A stretch of 64,000 nt of DNA from JASLBX01 sp036373915 (GTDB lineage Bacteria > Actinomycetota > Actinomycetes > Jiangellales > Jiangellaceae), in assembly GCA_036373915.1 (NCBI GenBank), contig DASUUU010000135.1, forward strand, positions 8,064-72,063, written 5' to 3'. The translations under genes were made by a program, and so were the position numbers. Under the pieces are notes generated by a model, which was not told where the DNA came from, did no database searches, and was given only the letters and a program-made list of their open reading frames with translations. Positions 42,452-50,737 of this stretch are shown here, piece by piece (position 1 is the first letter of the stretch; every line of letters starts with the position of its first letter).

Positions 42452-42479
42452 GTGTGGGCGTAGGCGGGCTACGCCACAC
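42452..42479 (-). other. Stem-loop between moaC and moaB
   Basis: GTGTG-GCGTAG / CTACGC-CACAC pairs over 11 bp with one bulged G and a 5-nt loop, in the 49-bp gap of the operon. It could reduce read-through or set mRNA stability. No T-tract. Confidence 0.45.
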
Positions 42480-42482
42480 TAC

Positions 42483-42977
42483 TCAACCGGATTGTTCACC
42501 GGAGGACGGGCGGCGCCAGGTTCCCGACCGTCCACCGGACTTCTCTTCGACCCGGATGTCGCTTATCGTGGCGGCCTTGTCGACCGCCTTGACCATGTCG
42601 ACCACCGTCAGCGCGGCCACGCTTACGGCGGTCAGTGCTTCCATCTCGACGCCCGTCCGGTCGGCAGTGCGTACGGTCGCCGCGATCTGCACTGCGTCGT
42701 CGCCGACACTGAGCTCTACCTCGACGCCGTGCACCGCGATCGAATGGCACAACGGCACCAGCTCAGGGGTCCGTTTGGCGCCTTGGATCCCCGCGATCCG
42801 GGCGGTCGCCAGCACGTCCCCCTTTGGCAGGCCCTCACCCCGCAGCAGCTCGATGACCCGCGACGAGACCAGGACCCGGCCGCTGGCCCGCGCGGTACGG
42901 ACGCTCACCTCCTTGGCCGAAACGTCGACCATGCGGGCCGCGCCCTGCTCGTCGACATGTGTCAGACGGTCGGCCAC
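42483..42977 (-). CDS. moaC: Cyclic pyranopterin monophosphate synthase
   Basis: The product is 164 aa. Family blocks: LTHVDEQGAARMVDVSAKEV at the start, KGDVLATARIAGIQGAKRT, LVPLCHSIAVHGVEV and GVEMEALTAVSVAALTVVDMVKA. MoaC with MoaA makes cyclic pyranopterin monophosphate, the first molybdenum cofactor step. It follows glp by 7 bp. Normal length; the C-terminal tail is short and polar. Confidence 0.95.
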   Translation of the reverse strand: MADRLTHVDEQGAARMVDVSAKEVSVRTARASGRVLVSSRVIELLRGEGLPKGDVLATARIAGIQGAKRTPELVPLCHSIAVHGVEVELSVGDDAVQIAATVRTADRTGVEMEALTAVSVAALTVVDMVKAVDKAATISDIRVEEKSGGRSGTWRRPSSGEQSG

Positions 42978-42984
42978 CAGCGCA

Positions 42985-44211
42985 TCAGTCCCTTCGCCGT
43001 TCGATGAGCACCGTCTCGACCAGCTGGCCCGCGGGCACCTCGGTGACCTGCTCCGGCACCACGATCAGCGCGTTGGCGTACGCCAGGTCGGCGAGCAGGT
43101 GCGACCCCTGGGCGCCGAGGGGAGTCGCCTGGTTCCTGCCGTCGCGGCCGGGCTGAACGCGCGCCCGCGCGAACTGGCGCTTGCCCTCGGGCGAGCGCAG
43201 GGTCGATTGCAGGACCGCCTTGGCCGTCGGGCGGTGCAGCCGGGACGAGCCCCGCATCTTGCGGATGGCGGGCCGGACGAACACTTCGAAGGACACGAAT
43301 GCGCTGACCGGATTGCCCGGCAGGGTGAAGATCGGCGTTCGGGAGTCGCCGACGGTGCCGAAGCCCTGCGGCATTCCCGGCTGCATCGCCACCTTGTCGA
43401 ACCGCACCGTGCCCAGTTCGGAGAGCACCTGCTTGACGACGTCGTAGGCGCCGGCGCTGACACCGCCGCTGGTGATGACCAGGTCGGCACGAACCAGCTG
43501 GTCCTCGATCACGCTTATCACCTTGGCCGCCTCGTCGGGCACCGGAGCGACCCGGTAGGCGACAGCGCCGGCCTCCTGTGCCGCCGCGGCGAGCATGAAC
43601 GAGTTGGAGTCGGTGATCTGGCCCACCGCCACGGGTAGGCCGGGTTCGACCAGTTCGCTGCCGGTGGAGATGACCACGACCCGCGGCTTGGGCCGTACCG
43701 TCACGCGGTCCTTGCCCACGGCGGCCAGCAATCCTATCTGAGCCGCCCCGAGCACCGTCCCGGCTTGCAGAACGGTGTCACCGGCACCCACGTCCTCTCC
43801 GGCCCGGCGCAGGTGCCGGCCGGGCGGCACGGCGGCCTTGATGCGCACCCGCGCCGTCCCGCCGTCGGTCAGCTCGACCGGGACCACCGCATCGGCGCCG
43901 GTCGGCATCGGCGCACCCGTCATAATCCGGGCGGCCAGGCCGGGCCCGATGGCACCGCTGTGCGACGTCCCGGCGGAGATGTCGGCGACCACCGGAAGCT
44001 CCACCGCGTCGTCCTCGGTGGCCTCGGCGACGTCCGCTGCCCGCACCGCGTACCCGTCCATCGCAGAGTTGTCGAACTGCGGCAACGGCCACGGGGCGGT
44101 GACGTCCTCGGCCAGCACGCAGCCGTGCGCATCGAGCAACTGGACGTCGATCGGGGTGAGCGGTTCGACGGCGGACAGGACGTCGGACAGGTGGTCGGCG
44201 ACTCGCTTCAC
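42985..44211 (-). CDS. glp: Gephyrin-like molybdotransferase Glp (MoeA family)
   Basis: The product is 408 aa with MoeA domains: FDNSAMDGYAVRAADV, IMTGAPMPTGADAVVPVE, VVISTGSELVEPG, SGGVSAGAYDVVKQVL and FTLPGNPVSAFVSFEVFVRP. MoeA inserts molybdate into adenylated molybdopterin. The copy that lies between galU and sepX in actinobacteria is the one called Glp, shown in corynebacteria to bind FtsZ. The local presence of sepX/glpR supports the division-linked assignment, although either role fits the sequence. ATG overlaps the galU stop by 4 nt. Confidence 0.88.
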   Translation of the reverse strand: MKRVADHLSDVLSAVEPLTPIDVQLLDAHGCVLAEDVTAPWPLPQFDNSAMDGYAVRAADVAEATEDDAVELPVVADISAGTSHSGAIGPGLAARIMTGAPMPTGADAVVPVELTDGGTARVRIKAAVPPGRHLRRAGEDVGAGDTVLQAGTVLGAAQIGLLAAVGKDRVTVRPKPRVVVISTGSELVEPGLPVAVGQITDSNSFMLAAAAQEAGAVAYRVAPVPDEAAKVISVIEDQLVRADLVITSGGVSAGAYDVVKQVLSELGTVRFDKVAMQPGMPQGFGTVGDSRTPIFTLPGNPVSAFVSFEVFVRPAIRKMRGSSRLHRPTAKAVLQSTLRSPEGKRQFARARVQPGRDGRNQATPLGAQGSHLLADLAYANALIVVPEQVTEVPAGQLVETVLIERRRD

Positions 44212-45119
44212 GCGTTCTCGCTCTCGTCCGGAAGCTTGGCGACGAACTCGCGGAGGAAGGCGCGGAAATCCGTGCCCAGGTCGTCGCGTTCGCTGGCGAG
44301 CTGGACAATCGTGCGCAGGTAGTCGAGCCGGTCACCGGTGTCGTACCGGCGGCCACGGAATACGACCGCCCGCACGCCCCCGCCGTCCTCTGCGGGCGTC
44401 GACGCCAGGACCTTCAGCGCGTCGGTCAGCTGGATCTCACCACCCCTTCCCGGCGGGGTCTCACGAAGCACGCCGAACACCGCCGGGTGCAGGACGTAAC
44501 GACCGATGATGGCCAGGTTGCTCGGCGCGTCGTCGGGGTCGGGCTTCTCGACCAGGTCGACGACTTCGACGACGTCGTCCTCGGTGCCGGGTTCGACGGC
44601 CGCACAGCCGTACAGGTTCACCTGTGCCGGGTCGACCTCGATCAGGGCGATCACGCTGCCCCCCTGCTCGCGCTGGATCTCGAGCATCCGCGGCAGCAGC
44701 GGGTCGCGCCGGTCGATCAGGTCGTCGCCGAGAAGCACTGCGAACGCCTGGTCGCCGACGTGGCGCCAGGCGCACAGCACGGCGTGCCCGAGACCCTTCG
44801 GATCACCCTGCCGGACGTAGTGGATATCGGCCAGTACCTGGGACTTCTGGACTCGGGACAGCCGGTACTCGTCGCCCTTCGCCTGGAGCATTGCCTCGAG
44901 TTCCCAGGCCCGGTCGAAGTGATCCTCGAGCGACCGCTTGTTCCTGCCGGTGACCAGCAGAACGTCCTCGAGACCGGCGGCGACGGCTTCTTCCACGACG
45001 TACTGGATGGCCGGCTTGTCGACGACCGGCAGCATCTCCTTGGGGGTCGCCTTCGTGGCGGGCAGGAACCTGGTTCCCAGGCCGGCTACCGGGATGACCG
45101 CTTTTGTGATGGGCACCAT
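44208..45119 (-). CDS. galU: UTP-glucose-1-phosphate uridylyltransferase
   Basis: The product is 303 aa. Nucleotidyl-transfer motif AVIPVAGLGTRFLPATKATP at the N-terminus, then MLPVVDKPAIQYVVEEAV, AVLLGDDLID and GEIQLTDALKVL. It makes UDP-glucose for trehalose, cell-wall and exopolysaccharide synthesis. It is the first gene of a run that includes glp, moaC, moaB, rimJ-like and sepX, and is divergent from the 5-FCL gene. Confidence 0.95.
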   Translation of the reverse strand: MVPITKAVIPVAGLGTRFLPATKATPKEMLPVVDKPAIQYVVEEAVAAGLEDVLLVTGRNKRSLEDHFDRAWELEAMLQAKGDEYRLSRVQKSQVLADIHYVRQGDPKGLGHAVLCAWRHVGDQAFAVLLGDDLIDRRDPLLPRMLEIQREQGGSVIALIEVDPAQVNLYGCAAVEPGTEDDVVEVVDLVEKPDPDDAPSNLAIIGRYVLHPAVFGVLRETPPGRGGEIQLTDALKVLASTPAEDGGGVRAVVFRGRRYDTGDRLDYLRTIVQLASERDDLGTDFRAFLREFVAKLPDESENA

Positions 45120-45151
45120 GACTCAACACTAGTTGGCGGCGGTCAACTAGC

Positions 45152-45754
45152 GTGGCAGGTGTGGCACCCAGTATCGACACGGCAGCCGCCAAGACCGCCT
45201 TGCGGCAGCGGATCATCGAGAATCGCAGAACACTCAACGCCACCCACCTCGCCGTCGTCGGTCGAGAGCTCCGCGATGTCGTGCTCGCTATGCCCGAGAT
45301 TGCCGGCGCTCGGCACGTGGCCGCCTACGTGTCGGTCGGCAACGAACCCGGCACGGGCCCGTTGCTGGAGTCGCTCTCCGAGCGTGGCGTCGAGGTACTG
45401 CTGCCGATCCTGCTGCCGCACGGTGATCTCGATTGGGCGCCGTACACCGGCCCTGGCGGGCTCGTAGCCGCCGCCCGCGGCATGCTCGAACCGGTGACCG
45501 AGGCGGTAGGCCCGTCTGCAGTGACGGCCGTAGACGCCGTCTTGGCTCCCGGGCTGGCCGTGGACCGGCGCGGGATCCGGCTGGGCCGGGGCGCCGGCTC
45601 GTTCGACCGTGCCCTGGCCAGAGTCGGGCGCCGGGTGTTCACCTGCGTCCTGCTGCATGACGGCGAGGTACTCGACATGCCAGTGCCCCGCGAGGCACAC
45701 GACGTACCCGTCTCCGCCGCGGCCACTCCGTCCGGAATCCACCGCTTCGAGTGA
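45152..45754 (+). CDS. 5-formyltetrahydrofolate cyclo-ligase
   Basis: The product is 200 aa. ALRQRIIENRRTL at the N-terminus, GLAVDRRGIRLGRGAGSFDR (phosphate loop of MTHFS) and FTCVLLHDGEVLDMPVPREAHD near the C-terminus identify the family. It converts 5-formyl-THF to 5,10-methenyl-THF with ATP. GTG at 45152 is used, with another GTG at 45161. The divergent galU start is 32 bp away, the conserved arrangement. Confidence 0.9.
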   Translation: MAGVAPSIDTAAAKTALRQRIIENRRTLNATHLAVVGRELRDVVLAMPEIAGARHVAAYVSVGNEPGTGPLLESLSERGVEVLLPILLPHGDLDWAPYTGPGGLVAAARGMLEPVTEAVGPSAVTAVDAVLAPGLAVDRRGIRLGRGAGSFDRALARVGRRVFTCVLLHDGEVLDMPVPREAHDVPVSAAATPSGIHRFE

Positions 45755-45772
45755 TTGTCGTTCGAACGACAG

Positions 45773-48328
45773 CTACTCGTCGGTCGGGGGTACCAGCAGC
45801 TGCGTCTCCACTGCCGCGCCGCGCACCGCGTTCTCCGACGAGCGCATCGGAAGCGACTGGCCGGTCCGCCACAGCTCGGTCTGATCGCCGTAGTGCTCGT
45901 GGTACGGGTGGCCACTCACCCCGGTCAGGTCGACCCAGCGCGATGCGTCCAGATTTCCCAGATCGACGACCATCCGCATGGACGGCACCCAAGTGGTCTC
46001 ATACCCGTCCATGGCGAACCACCCGTTGGCCTGCACGATGGCCGATCCGCCGCCGACCTCTATCGGGCCCATGTTGAACAACGCCTCGACAACCCCGATG
46101 CCCGATTCCCCGACCGTCGGCTCGGTGAGGGTCAGCGCGTGCAGCCGGCCCCAGGACCAGTTGGCGGGATCCTTGCCCTGCCGCCGGGTCATGTCGTCGC
46201 GGGCCTCGCGAGCCGCGGTCCGCAGGATCTGATCGCGGGTTTCGACCTGGGCGGTGCCCACGTCGTCCCAGAACGGATCGTCCGGTTCGGCCAGCAGCCG
46301 CTCCACGACGTCGAACCAGCGATCACCACCAGCGGGCCACTGGGTGTCCGGCAGCTCGTCGTGGAACGTCAGGCGCAGCAGGTTACGCCACACCGCGTTG
46401 AAGTACGCCGCAGCGGCGGAGTCCGGGGGTTGGCTGTAGTCCCAGTCGCGGAGCAGGTCGAGACCGTCGCCGTAGTACGGGCCGAGATCGCCGAGCGCCG
46501 ACAGGTGCGGGACGAGGGTTTCGGCCATCGGGTTCCGGCTGTCCATCTGGATGGCGGACGTCGCGTCCGCGTCCAGCGTTCCGGCCCCGGCGAGCAGGTC
46601 GTGAATGCGCTCGGCCCGCTGGCCGTAATCGAAGTCGGCGGTAAGCAGGAACGGGTACTCCGGCGAGGTAACCGGCTGGTTCGCGGTCACTATGTAGCCT
46701 TCATCCGGGTTGAGAACGCTGGGCAGCGCTTCGAACGGGATGTAGCCGTCCCACTCGTACTCGCCCGTCCAGCCCGGCGCCGGCCATCGGCCGTCCCCTG
46801 CCTCGCGAACCGGGATCTTGCCGGGCGCCTGGTACCCGATGTTTCCGTCGACGTCCGCGTACACCACGTTCTGGGCCGGAACTTCGAACATCGCCACGGC
46901 TTCCCGGAACGATTCCCAATCCCTGGCCGCGTTCAGCATGAACAGCGCGTCCGCTGTGCTGCCGGGCTCCAGCGCCGTCCAGCGCAACGCGACAGCGTAC
47001 TCACCGGGCGGCGGCGGCGCGTCCTCCTCGACCGGAGCCGGTGCGTCCTCGTCGTCCACTGGGGCGCTCTCGCCGACGTCCCGCAGCTCGGAGCTGTAGT
47101 CGGACAGCAGCGGCCCATGCCGGGTCCTACGCACTGTGATGGTGACGTCGTCACCTCCGGCAACCCGAATGGTCTCGGTTCGGGTGTCCATCCGCCTCCA
47201 GCCGTTACCCACCCGGTACAGGTCACCTTCAACCTGCTCCAGGTAGAGATCGGTGACGTCAGGGCCCAGGTTGGTCAAACCCCACGCAATGCGGTCGTTG
47301 TGGCCGATGACGATGCCCGGCAGGCTGGAGAACGAAAACCCGGTGACGTCGAACGGGCACGCTTCGGTGACCGTCCGGCAGTGCAGGCCGATCTGATACC
47401 AGATGGACGGCATGGCCGGCGCCAGATGTGGGTCGTTGGCGAGCATCGGGGCACCGCTCTCGGTCCTTGACCCATCGACCACCCACGAGTTCGAGCCGAC
47501 GCCCTCCCCCGTGCCGACGATCGGCGGAACAGCCGCAATGGCGCTCGCGGCCGCAGTCAATGCAGACAGGCTCCCGCCGCCGAGAGTGGACCCGTCGACG
47601 AGCTCGGGCGCGGGTCCCTGCGGCAAGTAGCCGTCGGCCACGATCGGGGGACGCTCGTCGTAGCGGTATTCCGGGTATAGCTGATCGACCCGCTCCGGTG
47701 GAATCGAGCCGGCCGTCAGCGCGCGGTCGATCTCGTCCTCCATGTTGCTGCGCAGATCCCATGCCATGGCTTTCAGCCAGGTGAGCGAATCGATCGCGGT
47801 CCAGCGGCGAGGTGCGGTGTCAACCCCGTTGAGACCGAGCACCGTGTATCCCAGTCCGAGCTCGCCGCCCGAGCGCCCGTCGACCCAGGCGTTCACGCCG
47901 TCGGCGTACGCCTGAAGGTAGCGCCGAGTGGCCGGCGCGAGCAGGGGAAACTCCTGTCGAGCTACGTCACGCCAGCCGAGCGTGCGCAGGATCGCATCGG
48001 CCTCGACGGAGGTGGCGCCGAACAGCTCGGACAGCCGGCCCGCGCCGATATGCCGGCGCACGTCCATCTCCCAGAATCGATCCTGCGCGTGGACGTACCC
48101 CTGCCCGCGGAACAGGTCTTCAGCCGTGTCGGCATAAATATGCGGAATTCCGTACTCATCGCGGACCACCTCGACCTCGCCTTGCAGCCGTGCAATCTCG
48201 ACCGTTCCGCTGTAGTCGGGGTATGGGCGACGCACCGACCATACGGTGAAGGCCGCGGCCGCCAGCAAGGCGAGCACGACGAGCCCGGCGACAACTGACA
48301 ATCCGTAGGCGATGCGGCGGCGATACAC
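45773..48328 (-). CDS. Penicillin acylase (S45 Ntn-hydrolase) family protein
   Basis: The product is 851 aa. An N-terminal membrane anchor or signal (about residues 8-30) precedes the alpha chain (VEVVRDEYGIPHIYADTAED, GYVHAQDRFWEMD), a spacer, and the autocatalytic junction VGSNSWVVDGSRTESGAP, where Ser279 would become the N-terminal nucleophile of the beta chain. LANDPHL and ITGFSF-like VTGFSFSSLPG follow. The family cleaves amide bonds of penicillins, cephalosporins, acyl-homoserine lactones or lipopeptides; substrate unknown. An acidic insert near residue 430 (EDAPAPVEEDAPPPP) is unusual. GTG start. Convergent with the 5-FCL gene. Confidence 0.92.
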   Translation of the reverse strand: MYRRRIAYGLSVVAGLVVLALLAAAAFTVWSVRRPYPDYSGTVEIARLQGEVEVVRDEYGIPHIYADTAEDLFRGQGYVHAQDRFWEMDVRRHIGAGRLSELFGATSVEADAILRTLGWRDVARQEFPLLAPATRRYLQAYADGVNAWVDGRSGGELGLGYTVLGLNGVDTAPRRWTAIDSLTWLKAMAWDLRSNMEDEIDRALTAGSIPPERVDQLYPEYRYDERPPIVADGYLPQGPAPELVDGSTLGGGSLSALTAAASAIAAVPPIVGTGEGVGSNSWVVDGSRTESGAPMLANDPHLAPAMPSIWYQIGLHCRTVTEACPFDVTGFSFSSLPGIVIGHNDRIAWGLTNLGPDVTDLYLEQVEGDLYRVGNGWRRMDTRTETIRVAGGDDVTITVRRTRHGPLLSDYSSELRDVGESAPVDDEDAPAPVEEDAPPPPGEYAVALRWTALEPGSTADALFMLNAARDWESFREAVAMFEVPAQNVVYADVDGNIGYQAPGKIPVREAGDGRWPAPGWTGEYEWDGYIPFEALPSVLNPDEGYIVTANQPVTSPEYPFLLTADFDYGQRAERIHDLLAGAGTLDADATSAIQMDSRNPMAETLVPHLSALGDLGPYYGDGLDLLRDWDYSQPPDSAAAAYFNAVWRNLLRLTFHDELPDTQWPAGGDRWFDVVERLLAEPDDPFWDDVGTAQVETRDQILRTAAREARDDMTRRQGKDPANWSWGRLHALTLTEPTVGESGIGVVEALFNMGPIEVGGGSAIVQANGWFAMDGYETTWVPSMRMVVDLGNLDASRWVDLTGVSGHPYHEHYGDQTELWRTGQSLPMRSSENAVRGAAVETQLLVPPTDE

Positions 48329-48523
48329 GCGGAGCAGGGTATGGGACGCCGATGCCGCGGCAACGTAGCCCCCGACCGTGTTGAGCGTGGCGATGGCACT
48401 CGCTCAAGCCGGCGCAGCGTGAAGCGAGCCGGTTGTCTTCAGTGAGCTCGTGCGACGTTCTGCCCGGAGTACCCCGAAATGTTCGTCGCAGGAGTGGACA
48501 AGAGGCGTGCTGACAACGCATCA

Positions 48524-48550
48524 TTAGCAGTCAGGGCCGTAGAGTGCTAA
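48524..48550 (+). promoter_or_regulatory. CIRCE element (HrcA operator) before fmdB
   Basis: TTAGCAGTC, nine bases, then GAGTGCTAA. The CIRCE consensus is TTAGCACTC-N9-GAGTGCTAA, so there is a single mismatch and exact spacing. It lies 30 bp upstream of the GTG of the FmdB gene. HrcA binding would make this gene heat-shock regulated. Confidence 0.85.
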
Positions 48551-48580
48551 GGCCTGGAGGCTCGAGGAGGACGTGGAACC

Positions 48581-48961
48581 GTGCCCACCTACCAGTACGC
48601 CTGCACTGAGTGTTTCGAGCAGCTAGAGGTCGTGCAGAAGTTCACCGACGACGCATTGACCGTTTGCCCGGCGTGCGACGGTCGGCTCCGCAAGGTGTTC
48701 TCGGCCGTAGGCGTCGTATTCAAGGGCTCCGGCTTCTACCGAACCGACAGTCGGAGCGGGGCGAACGGCTCGAGCAACGGAGCGTCCAAGGCGGCGGCGA
48801 ACGGCTCGGGCGAGACCTCGGCCACCGGCAACGGCTCGTCCAGCAACGGCGCATCCGGCAACGGCTCGTCCGGCAGCGGCTCGTCCGGCAGCGGCTCATC
48901 GGGCAGTGGCTCGTCTTCGAACAGCACTTCCGCCAAGAAGGAGACCACGGCCGCCGCATAG
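48581..48961 (+). CDS. FmdB-family zinc-ribbon protein
   Basis: The product is 126 aa. The first 50 residues are the FmdB zinc ribbon (PTYQYACTECFEQLEVVQKF; cysteines 8, 11, 29 and 32 as two CxxC pairs; VFSAVGVVFKGSGFYRTD). The tail is a Gly/Ser/Asn repeat (NGSSGSGSS type) of about 60 residues, probably disordered. FmdB proteins are small regulators or chaperone-like factors of unsettled function. GTG start with GGAGG upstream. A CIRCE operator precedes the gene, tying it to the HrcA heat-shock regulon. Confidence 0.9.
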   Translation: MPTYQYACTECFEQLEVVQKFTDDALTVCPACDGRLRKVFSAVGVVFKGSGFYRTDSRSGANGSSNGASKAAANGSGETSATGNGSSSNGASGNGSSGSGSSGSGSSGSGSSSNSTSAKKETTAAA

Positions 48962-49037
48962 TGCCCGTTCCCGGCACTTCAGAACCGCCCTGTGGATAAG
49001 CCGGGGCACCCCCACACCAGCCCCTAACGTCGTCAGG

Positions 49038-49664
49038 ATGGACAGCACATCCCGCCGGCGAGCCGCCCAGTTCACCCGGGCGGTCCTGTGGCACCGCCGG
49101 CTGCTTGCGGCGGGTCTGGCCGCGGCAGCGGTGGCCCTGGCCATCCACGTCGCCGAAGCCGAACCCGAGACGGTCCCGCTGGTGGTGACGGCGCGAGACC
49201 TGCCCGGTGGCAGCATCCTGCAACGTTCGGATCTCGACACGATAGACGTGCTGCCGGCGACGATGCCGGCCGGCGTGGTGACGAGCATCGAAGCCGCGGA
49301 AGGACGGCTGCTCGCCGGGCCGGCGCGGCGCGGCGAACCCGTCACGGACGTCCGCCTGGTCGGGCCGTCGCTGGTCCAGGGCTGGGGCGACGACCTGCTG
49401 GCGGTCCCGGTAAGGATCGCCGATCCCGGCGCTGCATCGATCGCGCGTCCTGGTGAGGTTGTCGACCTGATCGCCGCGCCGGTCAACGGCCAGGGAACCG
49501 CCGGCCCGATCGCCACCGGAGTACCGGTACTTGCGGTTCCGGCGAATGCCGACGGCGGGCTCCATGCCGACGGAGCCCTGCTCGTCGTCGCCGCCACCGC
49601 AGCGCAGGCTGCCGATCTGGCCGAGGCCGCCGTTACGGCCCGCATATCGGTGGCGCTGCGCTAG
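49038..49664 (+). CDS. SAF-domain membrane protein (CpaB/RcpC-like)
   Basis: The product is 208 aa. One N-terminal membrane span (LLAAGLAAAAVALAIHVA), then a SAF domain (VVTARDLPGGSILQRSDLDT ... PATMPAGVVTS) and a C-terminal beta region (AVPVRIADPGAASIARPGEV). Such proteins appear in Flp-pilus assembly clusters (CpaB) but also singly in actinobacteria between fmdB and mscL, as here. No pilus gene is near, so pilus function is doubtful. Confidence 0.85.
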   Translation: MDSTSRRRAAQFTRAVLWHRRLLAAGLAAAAVALAIHVAEAEPETVPLVVTARDLPGGSILQRSDLDTIDVLPATMPAGVVTSIEAAEGRLLAGPARRGEPVTDVRLVGPSLVQGWGDDLLAVPVRIADPGAASIARPGEVVDLIAAPVNGQGTAGPIATGVPVLAVPANADGGLHADGALLVVAATAAQAADLAEAAVTARISVALR

Positions 49665-49700
49665 CGTGCCCCTAGATCGGTCGAGAGCTGGGAGGCTCCC

Positions 49701-50093
49701 TTGCTCAAGGGTTTCAAAGAGTTCATCATGCGCGGCAACGTGATGGATCTTGCCGTCGCCGTCGTCATCGGAGCAGCGCTTGCGACGGTGATCGAGGCTT
49801 TGGTCCAGCACCTCATCACACCGTTGATCGCCGCCATATTCGGCCAGCCTGACCTCAGCGAGGTCTGGCGATTCACCATCAACAACGCGGTGTTCTCCAT
49901 CGGCGCCATCCTTACCGCGCTGATCTACTTCCTGCTCGTCGCCGCGGCGGTCTACTTCTTCATCGTCGTACCGATGAACAACTTGATGGCGCGGCGCTCG
50001 TCCGGCGAAGAACCGGTCGCGACGCCGAGCGAGGACATCCAGCTACTTCGCGAGATCCGCGACCTGCTGAGCCAAGAACGGCACCGCGAGTAG
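49701..50093 (+). CDS. mscL: Large-conductance mechanosensitive channel
   Basis: The product is 130 aa. N-terminal helix LKGFKEFIMRGNVMDLAVAV leads into TM1 (VVIGAALATVIEALVQHLIT); TM2 is ILTALIYFLLVAAAVYFFIV; the cytoplasmic helix ends LLREIRDLLSQE. It forms a pentamer that opens under membrane tension to release solutes. The start is TTG, placed six bases after GGAGG, and gives the family N-terminus exactly. Confidence 0.95.
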   Translation: MLKGFKEFIMRGNVMDLAVAVVIGAALATVIEALVQHLITPLIAAIFGQPDLSEVWRFTINNAVFSIGAILTALIYFLLVAAAVYFFIVVPMNNLMARRSSGEEPVATPSEDIQLLREIRDLLSQERHRE

Positions 50094-50097
50094 CGGG

Positions 50098-50235
50098 CTA
50101 CTCCCAGTGTGGGGGACGCTCGTCCAGCAGCCGGTGATCGCCGGCATCGGCCATGTCGTCACCCCAGCCGATGTCGTCTTCGTCGCTGGTCGTGTCGGGC
50201 AGCACGGCGAACTCGTCGCCCCGACCTGGTGCCAC
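50098..50235 (-). CDS. Very small acidic protein coupled to the CBS gene
   Basis: The product is 45 aa, starting VAPGRGDEFAVLPDTTSDED and ending HRLLDERPPHWE. About a third of residues are acidic; there is a Trp-rich end and no membrane span. The GTG start shares one base with the TAG stop of the upstream CBS-domain gene, and the stop is 4 bp from the convergent mscL stop, so the frame fills the gap exactly. I recognise no family with certainty. Confidence 0.6.
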   Translation of the reverse strand: MAPGRGDEFAVLPDTTSDEDDIGWGDDMADAGDHRLLDERPPHWE

Positions 50236-50693
50236 TAGTCCAGATCCCCCATCTCGATCCGGGCGAGCCGCTGGTCACGTACCAGCGAGTCGGTCTCGAT
50301 GGTCGGCTCACCGCTGGTGCGCACGAGGGCGGCGAACACGCCGGTGATGTCGCGCTGGCTGATGATGCCGACCAGCTGGCCGTTCTCGACGACCGGCAGG
50401 TGGCGGATCCAGTGCTGCGCCATGGTGCGTGCTGCATCGCGCACCGACGTGTCCGGCGAGGTGGTGATGACATCGGTCGTCATCACGTCACCGACCAGGA
50501 CACTGGCCGCATCCTTGCCGGCGGCGACAGTGCGCAGGACATCACGCTCAGTGACGATGCCGACGATCCGCCGGTCCTCGAGAATGAGCAGTGAGCCGGT
50601 CTGCTGCCTCCACATCAGCTCCGCCGCGCTGGCCAAGGGCACGTTGGTGGCATCGGTGACGGCCGCCTGGGTCATGATTTCTTCAACACGCAC
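50235..50693 (-). CDS. Twin-CBS-domain protein
   Basis: The product is 152 aa, two CBS motifs and little else: VEEIMTQAAVTDATNVPLAS with LLILEDRRIVGIVTERDVLR, and VGDVMTTDVITTSPDTSVRD with LPVVENGQLVGIISQRDITG. Such proteins bind adenosine nucleotides and act as energy sensors or universal-stress-like regulators. The C-terminal tail (TDSLVRDQRLARIEMGDLD) is outside the CBS fold. It is followed with one-base overlap by a 45-aa ORF. Confidence 0.9.
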   Translation of the reverse strand: MRVEEIMTQAAVTDATNVPLASAAELMWRQQTGSLLILEDRRIVGIVTERDVLRTVAAGKDAASVLVGDVMTTDVITTSPDTSVRDAARTMAQHWIRHLPVVENGQLVGIISQRDITGVFAALVRTSGEPTIETDSLVRDQRLARIEMGDLD

Positions 50694-50737
50694 AACAGCC
50701 AGGGTAACCCCCGTGGCAGTCCAACCGCGCCTGAGTA

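Noticed and set aside
45755..47470. Plus-strand frame of 571 codons over the penicillin acylase gene
   Set aside because: Antisense shadow; the minus-strand frame has the full S45 domain order and nucleophile motif.
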